From positions 39,322-103,321 of the forward strand of contig DAISVU010000005.1 of NCBI GenBank assembly GCA_036839975.1: a stretch of 64,000 bases of DNA, read 5' to 3'. The stretch comes from RGIG7111 sp036839975 (GTDB lineage: Bacteria; Bacillota; Clostridia; Peptostreptococcales; Anaerovoracaceae). The notes under the pieces were generated by a model that worked only from the letters and a program-made list of their open reading frames with translations, was not told the origin of the DNA and searched no databases. Of the stretch, positions 53,686-63,418 are shown in pieces. Both the position numbers and the translations under genes were made by a program. Numbering within the stretch: the first letter of the stretch is position 1; every line of letters starts with the position of its first letter.

Positions 53686-54498
53686 ATGAAAGCCATGGTA
53701 CTTGTGGACAACATGGAAGGAAACGGTCTTAAGGGAGAATGGGGATTAAGCATATATATTGAACATAAAGATAAATCTCTGCTGCTTGATACGGGAGCCT
53801 CTGATCTTTTTCTTGAAAACGCATTGAAAATGGGTATAAATATCTATGATACGGATATTGCGGTACTGTCGCATGCGCATTACGATCACAGCAACGGTAT
53901 GAGGGTCTTCTTTTCAATGAATGAAAAAGCTGATTTTTATATTCAGGAATCCTGCGGTGAAAACTGCTATAAGAAGAAGCGGATTTTTCGGAAGTATATA
54001 GGCATGCCGCGCGGCATCATCGCGACAAATAAAGACAGGATAAAGCGCGTTTCCGGAGACGCTGAGATCGCAGACGGCCTATGGCTCATACCGCATAAGA
54101 CAAAAGGTCTTGAATCTCTGGGCAGGCGTGAAGAGATGTATGTGAAAGAGAAGGACGGATGGCATTTCGATGATTTCTCTCACGAACAGAGCCTTGTGAT
54201 AGAAGCAGATAAGGGGCTTGTCATATTCAACAGCTGCTGTCATGGCGGCGCTGCGGCAATTATAAACGAAGTTATAGAAACATTCTCAGACAAAAATGTA
54301 TACGGACTTATAGGAGGATTTCATCTTTTCAACAAAAGTGAAGGGGAGATACGTGAGTTTGCAAACCGTGTAAGGAACACAGGCATCGAATACATCTGCA
54401 CCGGACACTGCACAGGTGAACGGGCGTACGGCATATTGGCGGAAGAACTCGGAAACACTATGCATCACCTTAAAACAGGTCTCGTTATGGAATTCTGA
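53686..54498 (+). CDS. MBL-fold metallohydrolase, dihydropteroate-synthase-like subgroup
   Basis: 270 aa. It has the metallo-beta-lactamase motif SHAHYDHSNG and further ligands in NSCCHGG and GGFHLF, ending with CTGHCTGERAYGIL. This arrangement matches the group annotated as 7,8-dihydropterin-6-yl-methyl-4-aminobenzene-ribofuranosyl 5'-phosphate synthases, whose true role in bacteria is uncertain. GGAAGGTG precedes the ATG. A strong hairpin terminator follows, so it is a monocistronic or last gene. Confidence 0.87.
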   Translation: MKAMVLVDNMEGNGLKGEWGLSIYIEHKDKSLLLDTGASDLFLENALKMGINIYDTDIAVLSHAHYDHSNGMRVFFSMNEKADFYIQESCGENCYKKKRIFRKYIGMPRGIIATNKDRIKRVSGDAEIADGLWLIPHKTKGLESLGRREEMYVKEKDGWHFDDFSHEQSLVIEADKGLVIFNSCCHGGAAAIINEVIETFSDKNVYGLIGGFHLFNKSEGEIREFANRVRNTGIEYICTGHCTGERAYGILAEELGNTMHHLKTGLVMEF

Positions 54499-54559
54499 TT
54501 ATCTGATGCGCCGGCATCCGTAACTGTTTCAGGTGAGTATATTCAGAAATATATCAAAG

Positions 54560-54587
54560 CGTGCATGGGTAATGCCATGCACGTTTC
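54560..54587 (+). terminator. Rho-independent terminator after the MBL hydrolase
   Basis: CGTGCATGG and CCATGCACG form a perfect nine-pair stem (loop GTAATG) followed by TTTC. The T-run is short. Confidence 0.7.
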
Positions 54588-54742
54588 ATGCGCACTGCCG
54601 GTGTCGAAAAATGTCGAAAGTTTGCGGAGCAGATCTGTTGATAATGTTTTGCATAAAGGTATATAATAGATCAAAGCTGCGCATGCGGGATGAAAATACA
54701 ACTGAATGCTGCAATGATCCGCTGCAGGAGAAAGGAATACAG

Positions 54743-55711
54743 ATGAAGGGAATCTACATTAAAGATCTGGAAGTGAATGAAGAGATCACCGGCTTTTTTT
54801 TGGTGAAATATATTGAGATAAAAACGGGTTCAAATAAGAAGCAGTATCTTGATGTTTTGCTTGCCGACAGTACGGGTGAGATTTCCGGTAAAAAATGGGA
54901 CGTCTCGGACGAGGAGATGCCGAAACTGTCATATATAGATACCGGCGATGTTGTAAAGATCAAAGCCGCTGTAACCGAGTGGAACGGGATGAAGCAGTTC
55001 AGGATATTCAGGATCAGGAGATCTGCGCCTGATGACAAAATCGAGATAAGTGACTATATAAAAACGGCGCCTGAAGATCCGGAGGAAATGTACGGATATA
55101 TAATGGCAACAGCCATGGATTTTAAAGATGAGGATCTGATGAGGCTTTGCTGCCGGGTGCTTGAGGAAAACAGGGAGAAGTTGATGTATTATCCTGCCGC
55201 CCAGAAAAACCATCATGCGGAGATGGCGGGGCTTTTATGGCATATAAAGAGGATGCTGATGAGCGCTGAGGCGCTTTGTGAGATATACACGTATCTTGAT
55301 AAAGATCTCGTGGAGGCAGGCGTGATACTTCATGATATAGAAAAAATTCGGGAAATAAATTCAAATGAATTCGGCATTTCAGACGGATATTCGGTGGAGG
55401 GCATGCTTCTTGGGCACATTGTTCAGGGCGTAAGAGAGATGGACATTAAGATGAAAGAGCTCAACTTTTCTGAGGAGAAGCGCATTATGGTAGAGCACAT
55501 GATACTTTCACATCACTATGAACCGGAATTCGGGAGCCCCAAAAGACCTATGTTTCCCGAGGCGGAGCTTCTTCACTATCTTGACGTAATGGATGCGAGA
55601 ATGTTCGACATGGAGGAGGCTGCCGGCAAAACCGGACCCGGTGAATTCAGTGACCGCATATGGACACTTGAAAACCGCAGGGTCTATAAACGGCGTGACA
55701 GCAAGTCGTAG
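54743..55711 (+). CDS. yhaM: YhaM-type 3'-5' exoribonuclease (OB-fold plus HD domain)
   Basis: 322 aa, close to the 314 aa of B. subtilis YhaM. The N-terminal OB-fold (MKGIYIKDLEVNEEITG, YLDVLLADSTGEI) binds nucleic acid. The HD phosphohydrolase domain has HHAEMAGLLWHIKRM, VILHDIEKI and the late histidines MILSHHYEPEFGSP. It trims RNA, and probably DNA, from the 3' end. The start at 54743 follows AGGAGAAAGGA; the longer frame back to 54533 crosses a terminator. Helicase and ComF genes follow closely, a nucleic-acid cluster. Confidence 0.9.
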   Translation: MKGIYIKDLEVNEEITGFFLVKYIEIKTGSNKKQYLDVLLADSTGEISGKKWDVSDEEMPKLSYIDTGDVVKIKAAVTEWNGMKQFRIFRIRRSAPDDKIEISDYIKTAPEDPEEMYGYIMATAMDFKDEDLMRLCCRVLEENREKLMYYPAAQKNHHAEMAGLLWHIKRMLMSAEALCEIYTYLDKDLVEAGVILHDIEKIREINSNEFGISDGYSVEGMLLGHIVQGVREMDIKMKELNFSEEKRIMVEHMILSHHYEPEFGSPKRPMFPEAELLHYLDVMDARMFDMEEAAGKTGPGEFSDRIWTLENRRVYKRRDSKS

Positions 55712-55751
55712 CTACATATGAGGCGTCAGCGCAGCATGAGCATGACAACAG

Positions 55752-58019
55752 ATGAATGAGAAGCCGGGGCTGGACGGTATGATAGAAAAAAAAGGGACAC
55801 TGACAGATATAATATTTCACAACAGGGATAGCGGATACACTGTAGCAGTTATAGATACCGGGGAAGAGCAGCTTACGGTCATAGGGACTCTTCCTTATTG
55901 CCGCGAGGGGAATACGTACATTCTTCGCGGTGATATGAAGGTGCATCCGAATTACGGCGAGCAGTTCGCGTTTTCGGAGTTTGAAGAGGATATGCCTGCG
56001 ACCGGCACTGGGGTAACTGCATTTTTATCGTCAGGGATATTAAAAGGCATAGGGAAAAAGACTGCTGCCGCTATAGTGGGCAGATTCGGTGAGGACACTT
56101 TTGACATAATAGAAAACGAGCCGGATAAGCTTATGCAGATAAGCGGGATATGTGAAAAAAAGGCCGCCTCAGTATCGCAGGCTTTCCGTGAGCACAGGGA
56201 ATTTGTGGGGATAACCTTGCAGCTTCAGCGCTTCGGGATCGGCGGGCATTATGCAATGAAGCTTTTTTCAGTATACGGAGCGGATACGGTAAGTGTGCTT
56301 AGGGAAAACCCTTACCGACTTATAGACGATTTTTTCGGGATCGGCTTTAGAAAAGCAGACAGCATAGCTGCAAAACTCGGGATAGAAAAAGATGATGACT
56401 CGAGGATAAAAAGCGGCATAAAATATACGCTTGCGTATTTTACAAGTGAAGGAAACACTTTTTTGCCTGAAAGAGTGCTCTGTGAAAAAGCCGGTGAACT
56501 GCTCGATGTTGACATGGAAAAGATACGCGATGCGATAGTATCGATGGCGTTTGAGGGAGATATATTCGTAGAAGATCTTGAAGGGCGCAGGGTGATATTT
56601 TTGTTTTCATATTACCGGGCGGAGCAAAATGTCTGTAAGTGTCTGGCGCAGCTTAACCGCGCTGAGCCGAAGGCCATAAACACACGTATAGAAAGTCTGA
56701 TTGAGATGACGGAAAACGAAAGCGGCATCAAGCTTTCGGCGGGACAGAAACAGGCGGTCACAGCATCCCTCAAACATAGTGTATCGCTTATCACCGGCGG
56801 CCCGGGGACAGGGAAAACAACTATAATTAACGCGATAATAAATATTCTGGAACACAGCGGGTTTAAAGCTGCGATCGCTGCACCTACAGGAAGAGCGGCA
56901 AAGAGGATAACAGAGACTTCCGGAAAGGCCGCATCGACAATACACAGACTGCTGGAATACAGCTCTGCTGAGGGTGAAGAGGTCATGCGATTCGGAAAGA
57001 ACAGTGACAAGCCGCTGGATTTTGATGCGATCATCATAGATGAGGCGTCTATGGTGGACCTCATGCTGATGAATGCACTTGTGAGCGCGATAAGACCCGG
57101 CGCGAGACTGATAATGGTCGGTGATGAGGACCAGCTCCCTCCGGTAGGAGCGGGGACTGTATTAAAAGATATGCTCGCAAGCGAATACATATTTGCAGTA
57201 CGGCTTGAAGAAATCTTCAGGCAGGCTAAGGAAAGTCTCATAGTTGTAAACGCGCACACGATAAACAGAGGAGAATATCCTGACTGTAACGAAAAAGGCA
57301 AGGATTTCTTTTTGATGAGGCGCCGGCGGGAAAAAGATATGCTGTACATAATCAAGCAGCTTTGCACTGACAGGCTTCCGGCATATTACGAAGGGGTCGA
57401 GCCCGGCGACATACAGGTGCTTACTCCTGTGAGGAAGGGGCTTTTAGGGAGTTTCAATCTCAACAGGGAACTGCAGGCAGCATTGAATCCCGCGACTCCT
57501 GCACTTGACGAAAAATCATTTGGAGACAAAATGTTTCGCGTGGGTGACAAAGTTATGCAGATAAAAAACAACTATCAAATGGAATGGAAAAATGCTGAGG
57601 ATCTTACAGAAGGTGAAGGCGTTTTCAATGGCGATATCGGATTTATAACAGATATAGACAAAAATTTCAATGAACTCACAGTGCTTTTTGACGATACAAG
57701 ATATGTAACTTATGATTTTGCTCAGCTTGATGAACTCGAACTTGCATATGCCGTCACAGTTCATAAATCACAGGGCAGCGAATTTCCGATAGTGGTAATG
57801 CCCGTGACGTGGTTTCCTCCGCTTCTTGCGACTAGAAATCTTCTGTATACAGCAGTAACGCGCGGGAAAAAAGCTGTAGTCATGGTTGGGTCGGAAGACC
57901 GAATGCGGGCCATGATCGACAACAACAGCACTGTTGAAAAGTATTCTGGACTGGTCGTACGGCTGCATAATATGTTAGAAGATGACCGCAGAGATTTTTT
58001 TGAAGTTTCGGGAAGCTGA
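55752..58019 (+). CDS. recD2: RecD2-like ATP-dependent 5'-3' DNA helicase
   Basis: 755 aa. The N-terminal OB-like domain (about 10-80) is followed by helix-hairpin-helix repeats (SGILKGIGKKTAAAIVGRFG), then the SF1B core: Walker A GGPGTGKTT (about 350), Walker B IIIDEASMVD, GDEDQLPPVGAG, and the late motifs VTVHKSQGSEFP and LLYTAVTRGKK. RecD2 acts without RecBC in DNA repair and replication stress. The start is ambiguous between 55752 and ATG 55779, neither with a strong ribosome site. Confidence 0.93.
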   Translation: MNEKPGLDGMIEKKGTLTDIIFHNRDSGYTVAVIDTGEEQLTVIGTLPYCREGNTYILRGDMKVHPNYGEQFAFSEFEEDMPATGTGVTAFLSSGILKGIGKKTAAAIVGRFGEDTFDIIENEPDKLMQISGICEKKAASVSQAFREHREFVGITLQLQRFGIGGHYAMKLFSVYGADTVSVLRENPYRLIDDFFGIGFRKADSIAAKLGIEKDDDSRIKSGIKYTLAYFTSEGNTFLPERVLCEKAGELLDVDMEKIRDAIVSMAFEGDIFVEDLEGRRVIFLFSYYRAEQNVCKCLAQLNRAEPKAINTRIESLIEMTENESGIKLSAGQKQAVTASLKHSVSLITGGPGTGKTTIINAIINILEHSGFKAAIAAPTGRAAKRITETSGKAASTIHRLLEYSSAEGEEVMRFGKNSDKPLDFDAIIIDEASMVDLMLMNALVSAIRPGARLIMVGDEDQLPPVGAGTVLKDMLASEYIFAVRLEEIFRQAKESLIVVNAHTINRGEYPDCNEKGKDFFLMRRRREKDMLYIIKQLCTDRLPAYYEGVEPGDIQVLTPVRKGLLGSFNLNRELQAALNPATPALDEKSFGDKMFRVGDKVMQIKNNYQMEWKNAEDLTEGEGVFNGDIGFITDIDKNFNELTVLFDDTRYVTYDFAQLDELELAYAVTVHKSQGSEFPIVVMPVTWFPPLLATRNLLYTAVTRGKKAVVMVGSEDRMRAMIDNNSTVEKYSGLVVRLHNMLEDDRRDFFEVSGS

Positions 58020-58077
58020 TAATGCGTTACGGCTTTAAGACCTGGAGGAGCTGAAGGGTCTCGCTTTAAGAGGGTAT

Positions 58078-58854
58078 ATGAAAAACAGAATAATTGATGC
58101 TGTTTTTGAGGCAGTGTTTCCGTCAAATATTTACTGCATACATTGCGGCCGTATCATCGACAAGACGCGGCGTTATTCAATATGCGATGTATGTATAGAA
58201 AAATTTCAGTGGATATCCGGCAGGTCATGCGCGAAATGCGGCAAGGCGCTTGACGAAAGGAACAGAAGTGAACTGTGCCGTAACTGCAGCACGCGCGTCA
58301 GGTTTTTCGACAAAGGATACAGCTGCACAAGATACAGCCTTTACGAACGCGAAACGATGGTTGAGATGAAGGCGAGAAAAAAAGGATTTATCGGCAGAAA
58401 ACTTGCGGCTGCCATCGCGGACAGAATGAGTGTGGAAGATGAGATAATAGACCTCGTGGTGCCGGTTCCCGCACATCCGAAAAAAGAAAGAGAACGGGGA
58501 TTTGATCAGGCGGCGGTAATTGCCGGAAGATTTGCATGTCTGTACAACAATGATGCAGACGGCGACAAAAGACCGGTGCGGTATATCGAGGCGCTTAAAA
58601 GAATATGTGAAACGGCTCCGATGAAGAAAATGAATGCGCGTGAACGCAGGGAAAGCGCAAAACGCACATATGCTTTAAAGCCGGGTTTTGAATGTATCGT
58701 AAAGGGGAAAAACGTGGCGGTCGTGGATGATGTGTTTACAACGGGCAGTACTATGGATGCATGCGGTTTTATACTTAAAAAAGCAGGCGCTGCCCGCGTC
58801 ATATCTCTCACATTTTCAGCGGGAGCGGACTATGACTGCAGGGAGACGGACTGA
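58078..58854 (+). CDS. ComF-family phosphoribosyltransferase-like protein
   Basis: 258 aa. N-terminal zinc-type cysteine pairs (CIHCGR, CDVC, CAKCGK, CRNC) precede a type I PRTase fold with VPVPAHPKKERERGFDQA and the PRPP loop VAVVDDVFTTGSTM. ComF proteins support DNA uptake in naturally competent Firmicutes and are often next to helicase genes. No other competence gene is visible here, so the role may be wider DNA metabolism. AGAGGG precedes the ATG. Confidence 0.9.
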   Translation: MKNRIIDAVFEAVFPSNIYCIHCGRIIDKTRRYSICDVCIEKFQWISGRSCAKCGKALDERNRSELCRNCSTRVRFFDKGYSCTRYSLYERETMVEMKARKKGFIGRKLAAAIADRMSVEDEIIDLVVPVPAHPKKERERGFDQAAVIAGRFACLYNNDADGDKRPVRYIEALKRICETAPMKKMNARERRESAKRTYALKPGFECIVKGKNVAVVDDVFTTGSTMDACGFILKKAGAARVISLTFSAGADYDCRETD

Positions 58855-58935
58855 ATTATTAATATTATCGGACGGCTTTTGTCACATATGTTTGACAACT
58901 TCGGAATCGATGAAAACGACAGGAAGCTTTTGTAC

Positions 58936-58963
58936 TTGACAGCTATGAAGAAATGACTATAAT
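58936..58963 (+). promoter_or_regulatory. Consensus promoter of the ABC exporter operon
   Basis: TTGACA, a 16-bp spacer and TATAAT; both hexamers are perfect. Transcription would start near 58970, about 145 bp upstream of the first gene. Confidence 0.85.
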
Positions 58964-59012
58964 ATGAGTTAGACAAAGATAACCGGAAAAGACGACCGGG
59001 AATTTTTTTAAA

Positions 59013-59040
59013 CCATTAGTTAGCATACGCTAACTAATGG
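59013..59040. promoter_or_regulatory. 28-bp palindrome, likely operator or leader hairpin of the ABC exporter operon
   Basis: CCATTAGTTAGC, ATAC, GCTAACTAATGG: perfect 12-bp arms, about 43 bp downstream of the predicted transcription start and preceded by ATTTTTTT. The TTAGTTAGC...GCTAACTAA form resembles MarR-family operators, which often control ABC drug exporters. As RNA it would be a very stable 12-bp hairpin. No regulator gene is next to it. Confidence 0.6.
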
Positions 59041-59115
59041 CGGTGATGCAGACGGATATGATTCCTTGCAGACTGAACTGTGAAAAAATAATATAAACAA
59101 AAGGAGATGATCGTT

Positions 59116-60921
59116 TTGAAAAAGGAAAAGAAAAAGTCAGCTGTATCAAAGCTTCTCAGATATGCGGGCAGGTACAAGGCTCTTACCTTTGCAGGCCTTG
59201 CGCTTTCCGCAGCGGCCATGGTGCTTGGCATGCTGCCGTATATATGCATCTGGCTTGTGGCGCGTGACCTGATCGATGCTGCGCCCGACTGGTCAAATGC
59301 GTCGAATATATCGGTTTACGGATGGATGGCTTTTGCTTTTGCCGTTGGAGGGATAATCGTTTATTTCTGCGCGCTTATGTGTACACATCTGGCAGCATTC
59401 CGGACGGCGTCGAATATTAGAAAACAGGGGATGGCGCACCTTATGAAGGTACCGCTTGGCTTTTTTGACAATAATGCATCCGGTCTGCTTCGAAACAGAC
59501 TTGATGGAGCTGCTGCGGAAACTGAAACTCTGCTGGCGCATAACCTTGCCGACATAGTGGGAACAATTGTCATGTTCATTACAATGGCAGTCCTGATGTT
59601 CGTGTTTGATTGGCGGATGGGAGCTGCATGCATGCTTGCGGCGCTTATATCCGTAATCGCCATTTTTTCGATGATGGGCGGCAAAAATGCTGGGCTTATA
59701 AAAGAATATCAGACTGCGCTGGATAATGTGAGCAAGGCAGGAACTGAATATGTACGCGGGATTCCCGTAGTAAAGGTGTTTCAGCAGACCGTCTACTCGT
59801 TCAGATCATTTAAACAGGCCATAGAGGATTACAGCGCAAGGGCTGAATATTATCAGGACAAGGTATGTCGCTTTCCTCAATCAGTAAACCTTACGTTTAT
59901 TGAGGGCGCTTTTGTATTTTTGATTCCTGTGGCGTTGTTCCTGGCTCCCGGGGCGCTGTCTTCAGGGAAAATCAGCGGATTTGTCGCTGATTTTGCATTT
60001 TATGCAGTGTTTTCCGCCATCACCTCGACAGCACTGTCAAAAATAATGTTCGCGGCAGGCGGCATAATGCTGGCAAATAGCGCGCTGGAACGAATCGAGC
60101 CGATCATGACTGCCCCCTGCATGGAGACGGAAGAGAATCCTCTGATGCCAAAAGGCAATCGCGTGGAGTTCAAAGACGTATCATTTACTTATGAGGGATC
60201 TGATGTCCCCGCGCTTGAACATGTCTCATTTACAGCCGAAGCCGGAGAAACAGTGGCGCTTGTCGGCCCTTCGGGCGGCGGCAAGACTACTGCCGCAAGC
60301 CTGATCCCTCGATTCCGGGACGCGGTATCAGGTACAGTTGCAGTGGGAGGTGCGGATGTGCGTAAAACTGATATTCATGTGCTTATGGATCAGGTCGCTT
60401 TTGTGTTTCAGAACAACCGGATGTTTAAGACATCGATCCTTGAAAATGTCCGCATTGCACGACCGAATGCCACGCGTAAAGAAGTGGAGGATGCCCTTGC
60501 CGCCGCACAGTGCTCTGACATAATAGAAAAACTTCCTGAAGGAGCGGATACGCTTATCGGTACAGAGGGCACATACCTTTCGGGAGGTGAACAGCAGCGC
60601 ATTGCACTCGCGCGGGCGATTTTAAAGGATTCTCCGATCGTAGTTCTGGATGAAGCAACTGCTTTTGCCGATCCGGAAAATGAGATGCTCATACAGAAAG
60701 CGTTTTCAGGACTGACAAAGGGCAGAACGGTTATAATGATCGCGCATCGCCTTTCTACAGTGGCGGGCGCGGACAAAATCGTTGTGCTGGATGGCGGTCA
60801 TGTTGAAGAAGAAGGCACGCATGAAGAGCTTAAAAAAGCAGGAGGTCTGTACGCTCGCATGTGGGCAGATTATAACGAGGCTGCAAAATGGCGGATATCA
60901 GCGGAAGGAGAGGTGAAATAG
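59116..60921 (+). CDS. ABC-type exporter half-transporter, fused membrane and ATPase domains (1)
   Basis: 601 aa from a TTG start: AAAGGAG lies 9 nt before TTG 59116 but directly abuts the ATG at 59107. A six-helix ABC exporter domain (about 20-310) is followed by an NBD with Walker A GPSGGGKTT, signature LSGGEQQRIA, Walker B IVVLDEATAFAD and H-loop IAHRLS. The D-loop SALD is replaced by AFAD. It resembles the first subunit of heterodimeric multidrug or siderophore-type exporters and needs the next gene as partner. Confidence 0.92.
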   Translation: MKKEKKKSAVSKLLRYAGRYKALTFAGLALSAAAMVLGMLPYICIWLVARDLIDAAPDWSNASNISVYGWMAFAFAVGGIIVYFCALMCTHLAAFRTASNIRKQGMAHLMKVPLGFFDNNASGLLRNRLDGAAAETETLLAHNLADIVGTIVMFITMAVLMFVFDWRMGAACMLAALISVIAIFSMMGGKNAGLIKEYQTALDNVSKAGTEYVRGIPVVKVFQQTVYSFRSFKQAIEDYSARAEYYQDKVCRFPQSVNLTFIEGAFVFLIPVALFLAPGALSSGKISGFVADFAFYAVFSAITSTALSKIMFAAGGIMLANSALERIEPIMTAPCMETEENPLMPKGNRVEFKDVSFTYEGSDVPALEHVSFTAEAGETVALVGPSGGGKTTAASLIPRFRDAVSGTVAVGGADVRKTDIHVLMDQVAFVFQNNRMFKTSILENVRIARPNATRKEVEDALAAAQCSDIIEKLPEGADTLIGTEGTYLSGGEQQRIALARAILKDSPIVVLDEATAFADPENEMLIQKAFSGLTKGRTVIMIAHRLSTVAGADKIVVLDGGHVEEEGTHEELKKAGGLYARMWADYNEAAKWRISAEGEVK

Positions 60922-62664
60922 ATGTTCGGGGATAAATTCAAGCGCAAGTACGCGCTGTCTGATCAAGGCGCGGCAAATATTAAAAAAGGTACTGTGTGGA
61001 CGGTTATCGTTAATTTGATAGTCATGTCCGGCATAGGCATTCTGTATCTGCTCATGCTGCGATTTATAGAGACGCTTACACAAGGGAGAGATCTGCCGGG
61101 TGCAGCCTTGTTTGCTCTGCTGTTGGCTGCGTTTGTCATACTTTCACTGGCCACACATCTTCAGCAGTACAGAGCCACGTACGGGCTGGTATACGGGGAG
61201 GTGAAAAGCATGCGCCTGGGGTTGGCTGAACGCCTTCGCAAGCTTCCTCTTGCATATTTCGGCAAACGCGATCTTGCCGATCTGACTGAAACCCTGATGG
61301 GAGATGTCAGCCGCATGGAGCATGTATGGTCGCACGTATTGGGATATCTTTATGGCGCATACATTTCTACGGCAATCATCGCCATAGGACTTTTCATATT
61401 TGACTAGCGGCTTGCGATCGCATCTCTGTGGGGCGTACCTGCGGCTTTTGCTCTTCTTTTCGGAAGCCGGAAAATCGCTGCTCGAAATGCTGAGACCTCA
61501 AAGGCGGCATCGCTGGTTGTTTCAGACGGGATACAGGAAGTGATTGAAAACATCAGAGAAATCCGAGCATCGAATCAGCAGGAGCGGTTTCTCAACGATC
61601 TGTACAAAAAAATCGATGATCATGAGACCGCTGTCCGTCATGGAGAGCTGACTACAGGACTGTTTATAAACGCTGCAAGCGTGATAATGCGTCTTGGTGT
61701 GGCCACTACTGTGCTGGCCGGCGCAAAACTTATTGTTTCCGGCGATATCGATTTCATGCTGCTGTTTATGTTTCTGCTGGTCATTACGCGTATTTATGCG
61801 CCTTTTGACCAGAGTCTGGCCTTGATTGCAGAAGTATTCATGTCGGAGGTGTCCGCAGACCGGATGATGGAGATTTATGATACCCCTGCTGCAGGAGGTG
61901 CCGAGGTCTTCGAACCCGCAGGTCATGATATCGTGTTCAATAATGTATCTTTTGCTTATGACAAAGAACAGGTCCTGAAGGGCGTGGATTTTGTTGCAAA
62001 AGAAGGTGAAGTTACTGCTCTGGTGGGCCCTTCCGGTTCGGGAAAGAGCACATGTGTGCGTCTGGCCGCAAGGCTGTGGGATATAACGGACGGCACGATA
62101 GAGGTTGGCGGTGTGGATATAACCGCGATCGATCCGGAGGTCCTGCTTGGCGATTACTCCATGGTCTTTCAGGATGTCATGCTTTTCGACGATACGGTCA
62201 TGGGAAATATACGTCTGGGGAAACACGGTGCAACAGATGAAGAAGTGCGTGCTGCAGCCGCGGCTGCCAACTGTGATGAATTTGTGGCCAAGCTGCCGCA
62301 GGGCTACGATACTCTTATAGGAGAAAACGGTGCCAGACTTTCAGGCGGTGAACGGCAGCGCATTTCGATCGCGCGGGCTCTGCTTAAAGATGCGCCTGTT
62401 GTTCTGCTTGATGAAGCCACGGCTTCTCTCGATGTCGAAAATGAAACAAAGGTTCAGCGCGCTTTGTCACGTCTGCTTGCCGACAAGACCGTAATTGTCA
62501 TCGCACATCGCATGAGGACAGTTGAAGCAGCAGATAAGATCGTTGTTATAGCTGACGGCAGAGTGGCTGAAGAAGGAAGCCCGGCAGATCTCCGTGCCGA
62601 TAAAAACAGCATATACAGGCGTATGGCTGAGCTTCAGGCACGCAGCGCGGAATGGAGCATTTAA
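60922..62664 (+). pseudogene. ABC-type exporter half-transporter (2), interrupted by an in-frame TAG
   Basis: The frame would give 580 aa but has TAG at 61405-61407 (codon 162). Exporters of this family read FDWRLA here and this one reads FD-stop-RLA, so a TGG to TAG change explains it. Both sides remain in the same frame. The rest is intact: Walker A GPSGSGKST, signature LSGGERQRIS, LLDEATASLD and IAHRMRT. As written, only the first three or so membrane helices would be made, leaving the first half-transporter without its partner. The intact remainder suggests a recent mutation or a sequencing error. Confidence 0.88.
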
Positions 62665-62753
62665 AAATGAATATGAGCGCAGCGTGTTTTTTATATAAAC
62701 AAAGTATGTATTAAGTATAAGAAAGGGAAGATGTGTTACAAAACTGATAAACA

Positions 62754-62762
62754 TGTTATAAT
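62754..62762 (+). promoter_or_regulatory. Possible extended -10 promoter upstream of trmO
   Basis: TGTTATAAT (extended -10) with only a weak -35 (TTACAA, 15 bp upstream). It would leave a leader of about 150 nt before trmO with no recognised element. Confidence 0.45.
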
Positions 62763-62918
62763 AATAAATAAACTTAGGGAAAAAGTTAAAGACGTCCTGA
62801 AAAAAAGACAGATGCCGTTTTGTCATTGAACCTGCGCGCGATTGATAAAAAAAGGATTCCCCGGGATACTGCTGACTGATGTTGGCGATAAAAATAAAAT
62901 GAGAGGGGGATCAGAACA

Positions 62919-63308
62919 ATGGAAAAAGAACTGGTATGCAGGCCTGTAGGCTACATTCATACACAATATCATTCTGTGAGCGAAACTCCCAAAGCTCTGG
63001 CAGAAGCTGCCGACGTCATATCATCCATGCGGATAAAGCCGGAGTATCGTGAAGCGATGGCGGTCATCAGCCCAGGGAAGAACTATATGATCGTTTTCTG
63101 GCTTGACAGGGCGGGAGAGGTAAGGCAGACTATTCCGATACGCGGAACAGGGCCGATGACGGGGCTGTTTTCCACACATGCCCCCGCACGCCCAAACCCT
63201 ATCGGGGTGTCGATAGTTGAAGTGGTGAGTATCGAGGATATGACCGTATATTTTCTGGGAGCCGACATGCTGGCCGGCACGCCGGTGCTGGATATAAAAT
63301 CGGCATAG
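62919..63308 (+). CDS. TrmO/TsaA-type tRNA (N6-threonylcarbamoyladenosine-N6)-methyltransferase family protein
   Basis: 129 aa, matching the TsaA-like (UPF0066, YaeB/VirR) beta-barrel: PVGYIHTQY at the N terminus, FSTHAPARPNPIGVSIVEV (SAM-binding strand) and the closing AGTPVLDIKSA. E. coli TrmO methylates t6A37 in tRNA-Thr. This is the single-domain form, shorter than E. coli TrmO (about 235 aa) and more like anaerobe homologues whose function is less certain. The ribosome site is GAGGGG, 10 nt upstream. Confidence 0.85.
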   Translation: MEKELVCRPVGYIHTQYHSVSETPKALAEAADVISSMRIKPEYREAMAVISPGKNYMIVFWLDRAGEVRQTIPIRGTGPMTGLFSTHAPARPNPIGVSIVEVVSIEDMTVYFLGADMLAGTPVLDIKSA

Positions 63309-63418
63309 AGAGGCGACGGAAGCGATATCCGCAAATCGGATCGTTCTGTTTCGGTAACAATGTGTTTTTGATTTAAGTTATATATGTTATATATAGGTGC
63401 GTTTGGAGGATGAAAGTC

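Noticed and set aside
54533..54742. N-terminal extension of YhaM
   Set aside because: It begins before a strong terminator hairpin, and a better start with AGGAG lies at 54743.
56612..57367. 251-codon leftward open frame inside recD2
   Set aside because: Antisense shadow of the helicase core.
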